Assembly: GCA_028822675.1 (NCBI GenBank)
Contig: JAPKDE010000169.1
Coordinates: 1 to 5,779, forward strand
DNA from: Dehalococcoidia bacterium
GTDB lineage: Bacteria > Chloroflexota > Dehalococcoidia > UBA3495
Direction of reading: 5' to 3'
DNA: 5,779 nt
Shown: positions 5,523-5,779 of the stretch, one piece after another
How positions within the stretch are numbered: position 1 is the stretch's first letter
How the letters are laid out: the number at the start of each line of letters is the position of its first letter
Program-made: the position numbers and the translations under genes
Notes under the pieces: model-generated
Databases searched by the model: none
What the model was told of the DNA's origin: nothing
The model's input: the letters and a program-made list of their open reading frames with translations, nothing else

Positions 5523-5606
5523 CGCCAAAGATGATAGAAGCCCCCTCAAATGAGGGGGCTTTTCTTGTTTCAGAGACACCCCCATCGGGAAGGCATAGGG
5601 GTGAGG
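5523..5606 (+). repeat. Copy B of the 85-bp dispersed 3' module containing a terminator
   Basis: This partner of 391-475 begins 14 bases after the 5215 gene stop. Alignment at a constant offset of 5132 gives about 78% identity over the first 74 bases. The stem position 412/423 is A-T in copy A and C-G here (5544/5555), so pairing is kept by a compensating change. Confidence 0.7.
5539..5570 (+). terminator. Rho-independent terminator of the 5215 gene
   Basis: AGCCCCCTC (5539-5547) pairs perfectly with GAGGGGGCT (5552-5560) around the loop AAAT, followed by TTTCTTGTTT (5561-5570). It lies 30 bases after the stop codon of the 5215 gene and ends its transcription. Confidence 0.9.
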
Positions 5607-5610
5607 TACT

Positions 5611-5665
5611 GGTGACGGCGGGGGGATCGGAAGCCGGAGCATGGCATGTTGCTTGGCCCGTCACC
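5611..5665. repeat. GC-rich inverted repeat between converging genes
   Basis: GGTGACGG (5611-5618) is exactly complementary to CCGTCACC (5658-5665) across 39 bases. Inside, GCC (5633-5635) can pair with GGC (5655-5657), and AGCA (5638-5641) with TGCT (5649-5652), extending a stem-loop. No T tract follows on either strand, so it is not a standard intrinsic terminator. It lies between the 5215 gene and the converging minus-strand gene at the right edge. No gene is visible in 5573-5712. Confidence 0.45.
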
Positions 5666-5712
5666 GGAGGCCCCAACTAGTAAAGAGTTCAGCCAACTTC
5701 CGACCGCTCTAA

Positions 5713-5779
5713 CTAGGCAGCACCCCAGCCGTTTTTGTTTGCAGCCTGTAAATACTGGTCCGCGCGGTCACGAACAAAA
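5713..5779 (-). CDS. C-terminal end of a gene, possibly 3-hydroxyisobutyrate-dehydrogenase-like
   Basis: Only the last 21 codons and a TAG stop (5713-5715) are inside the window; the gene runs in from the right. The residues read F-V-R-D-R-A-D-Q-Y-L-Q-A-A-N-K-N-G-W-G-A-A. A final helix 'vRDRy..A...GwG' is what I expect at the end of beta-hydroxyacid dehydrogenases, which oxidise 3-hydroxy acids with NAD(P). In that family a short D-W-S-A-type tail usually follows G-W-G, so this copy may stop a few residues early. The piece is too short for a firm call. Confidence 0.5.
   Translation of the reverse strand, partial: FVRDRADQYLQAANKNGWGAA

Noticed and set aside
1..5779. CRISPR array, complete insertion sequence, toxin-antitoxin pair
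   Set aside because: No regularly spaced repeats, transposase motifs or terminal inverted repeats with target duplications were seen, and no toxin or antitoxin family was recognised.

Overview
The window looks like part of a genome in the phylum Chloroflexota, possibly a marine SAR202/Dehalococcoidia-type lineage. The main clue is the lipoprotein at 1456-2934, whose lipobox is followed by a Thr/Pro linker of the 'PTNTPxPT' kind that is common in that phylum. Gene content fits: an EHN-family epoxide hydrolase, small dimeric alpha/beta-barrel proteins and a DUF5681 gene. The assignment is inference; there is no rRNA or marker gene.

Left part (1-1000). Positions 46-339 hold a muconolactone-isomerase-like gene broken by three in-frame stops (TAA, TAG, TGA) with no frameshift, followed by a strong terminator (405-434). 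A DUF1330 gene lies on the minus strand (586-876) with a clear promoter (917-945).

Middle (1003-2934). A DUF5681 gene is split by a +1 frameshift near 1222. Its second frame ends in an ATGA overlap with a secreted lipoprotein of the serine beta-lactamase/PBP-like hydrolase family.

Non-coding centre (2935-3809). No convincing gene is present. It contains the 3' half of a minus-strand tRNA-Arg(UCG), including CCA, with a strong terminator directly after it. This looks like the scar of tRNA-targeted integration (att site). Near the epoxide hydrolase stop codon is a nested set of inverted repeats (3704-3811).

Right part (3810-5779). A complete epoxide hydrolase (minus) is divergent from a 97-residue dimeric alpha/beta-barrel-like protein (plus), with separate promoters in the 250-bp gap. 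A terminator and a GC-rich inverted repeat follow, and the window ends in the last 21 codons of a minus-strand gene resembling 3-hydroxyisobutyrate-dehydrogenase-type enzymes.

The most notable signal is regulatory. The DUF1330 gene and the 5215 gene, about 4.3 kb apart and on opposite strands, share identical -35 and -10 hexamers, identical 17-bp spacing and alignable 40/41-nt leaders. The 5215 gene and the broken isomerase gene share an 85-bp 3' module containing the terminator. Three small proteins of the same fold class are thus linked by common 5' or 3' modules, in a region that also shows gene decay and a probable integration scar.
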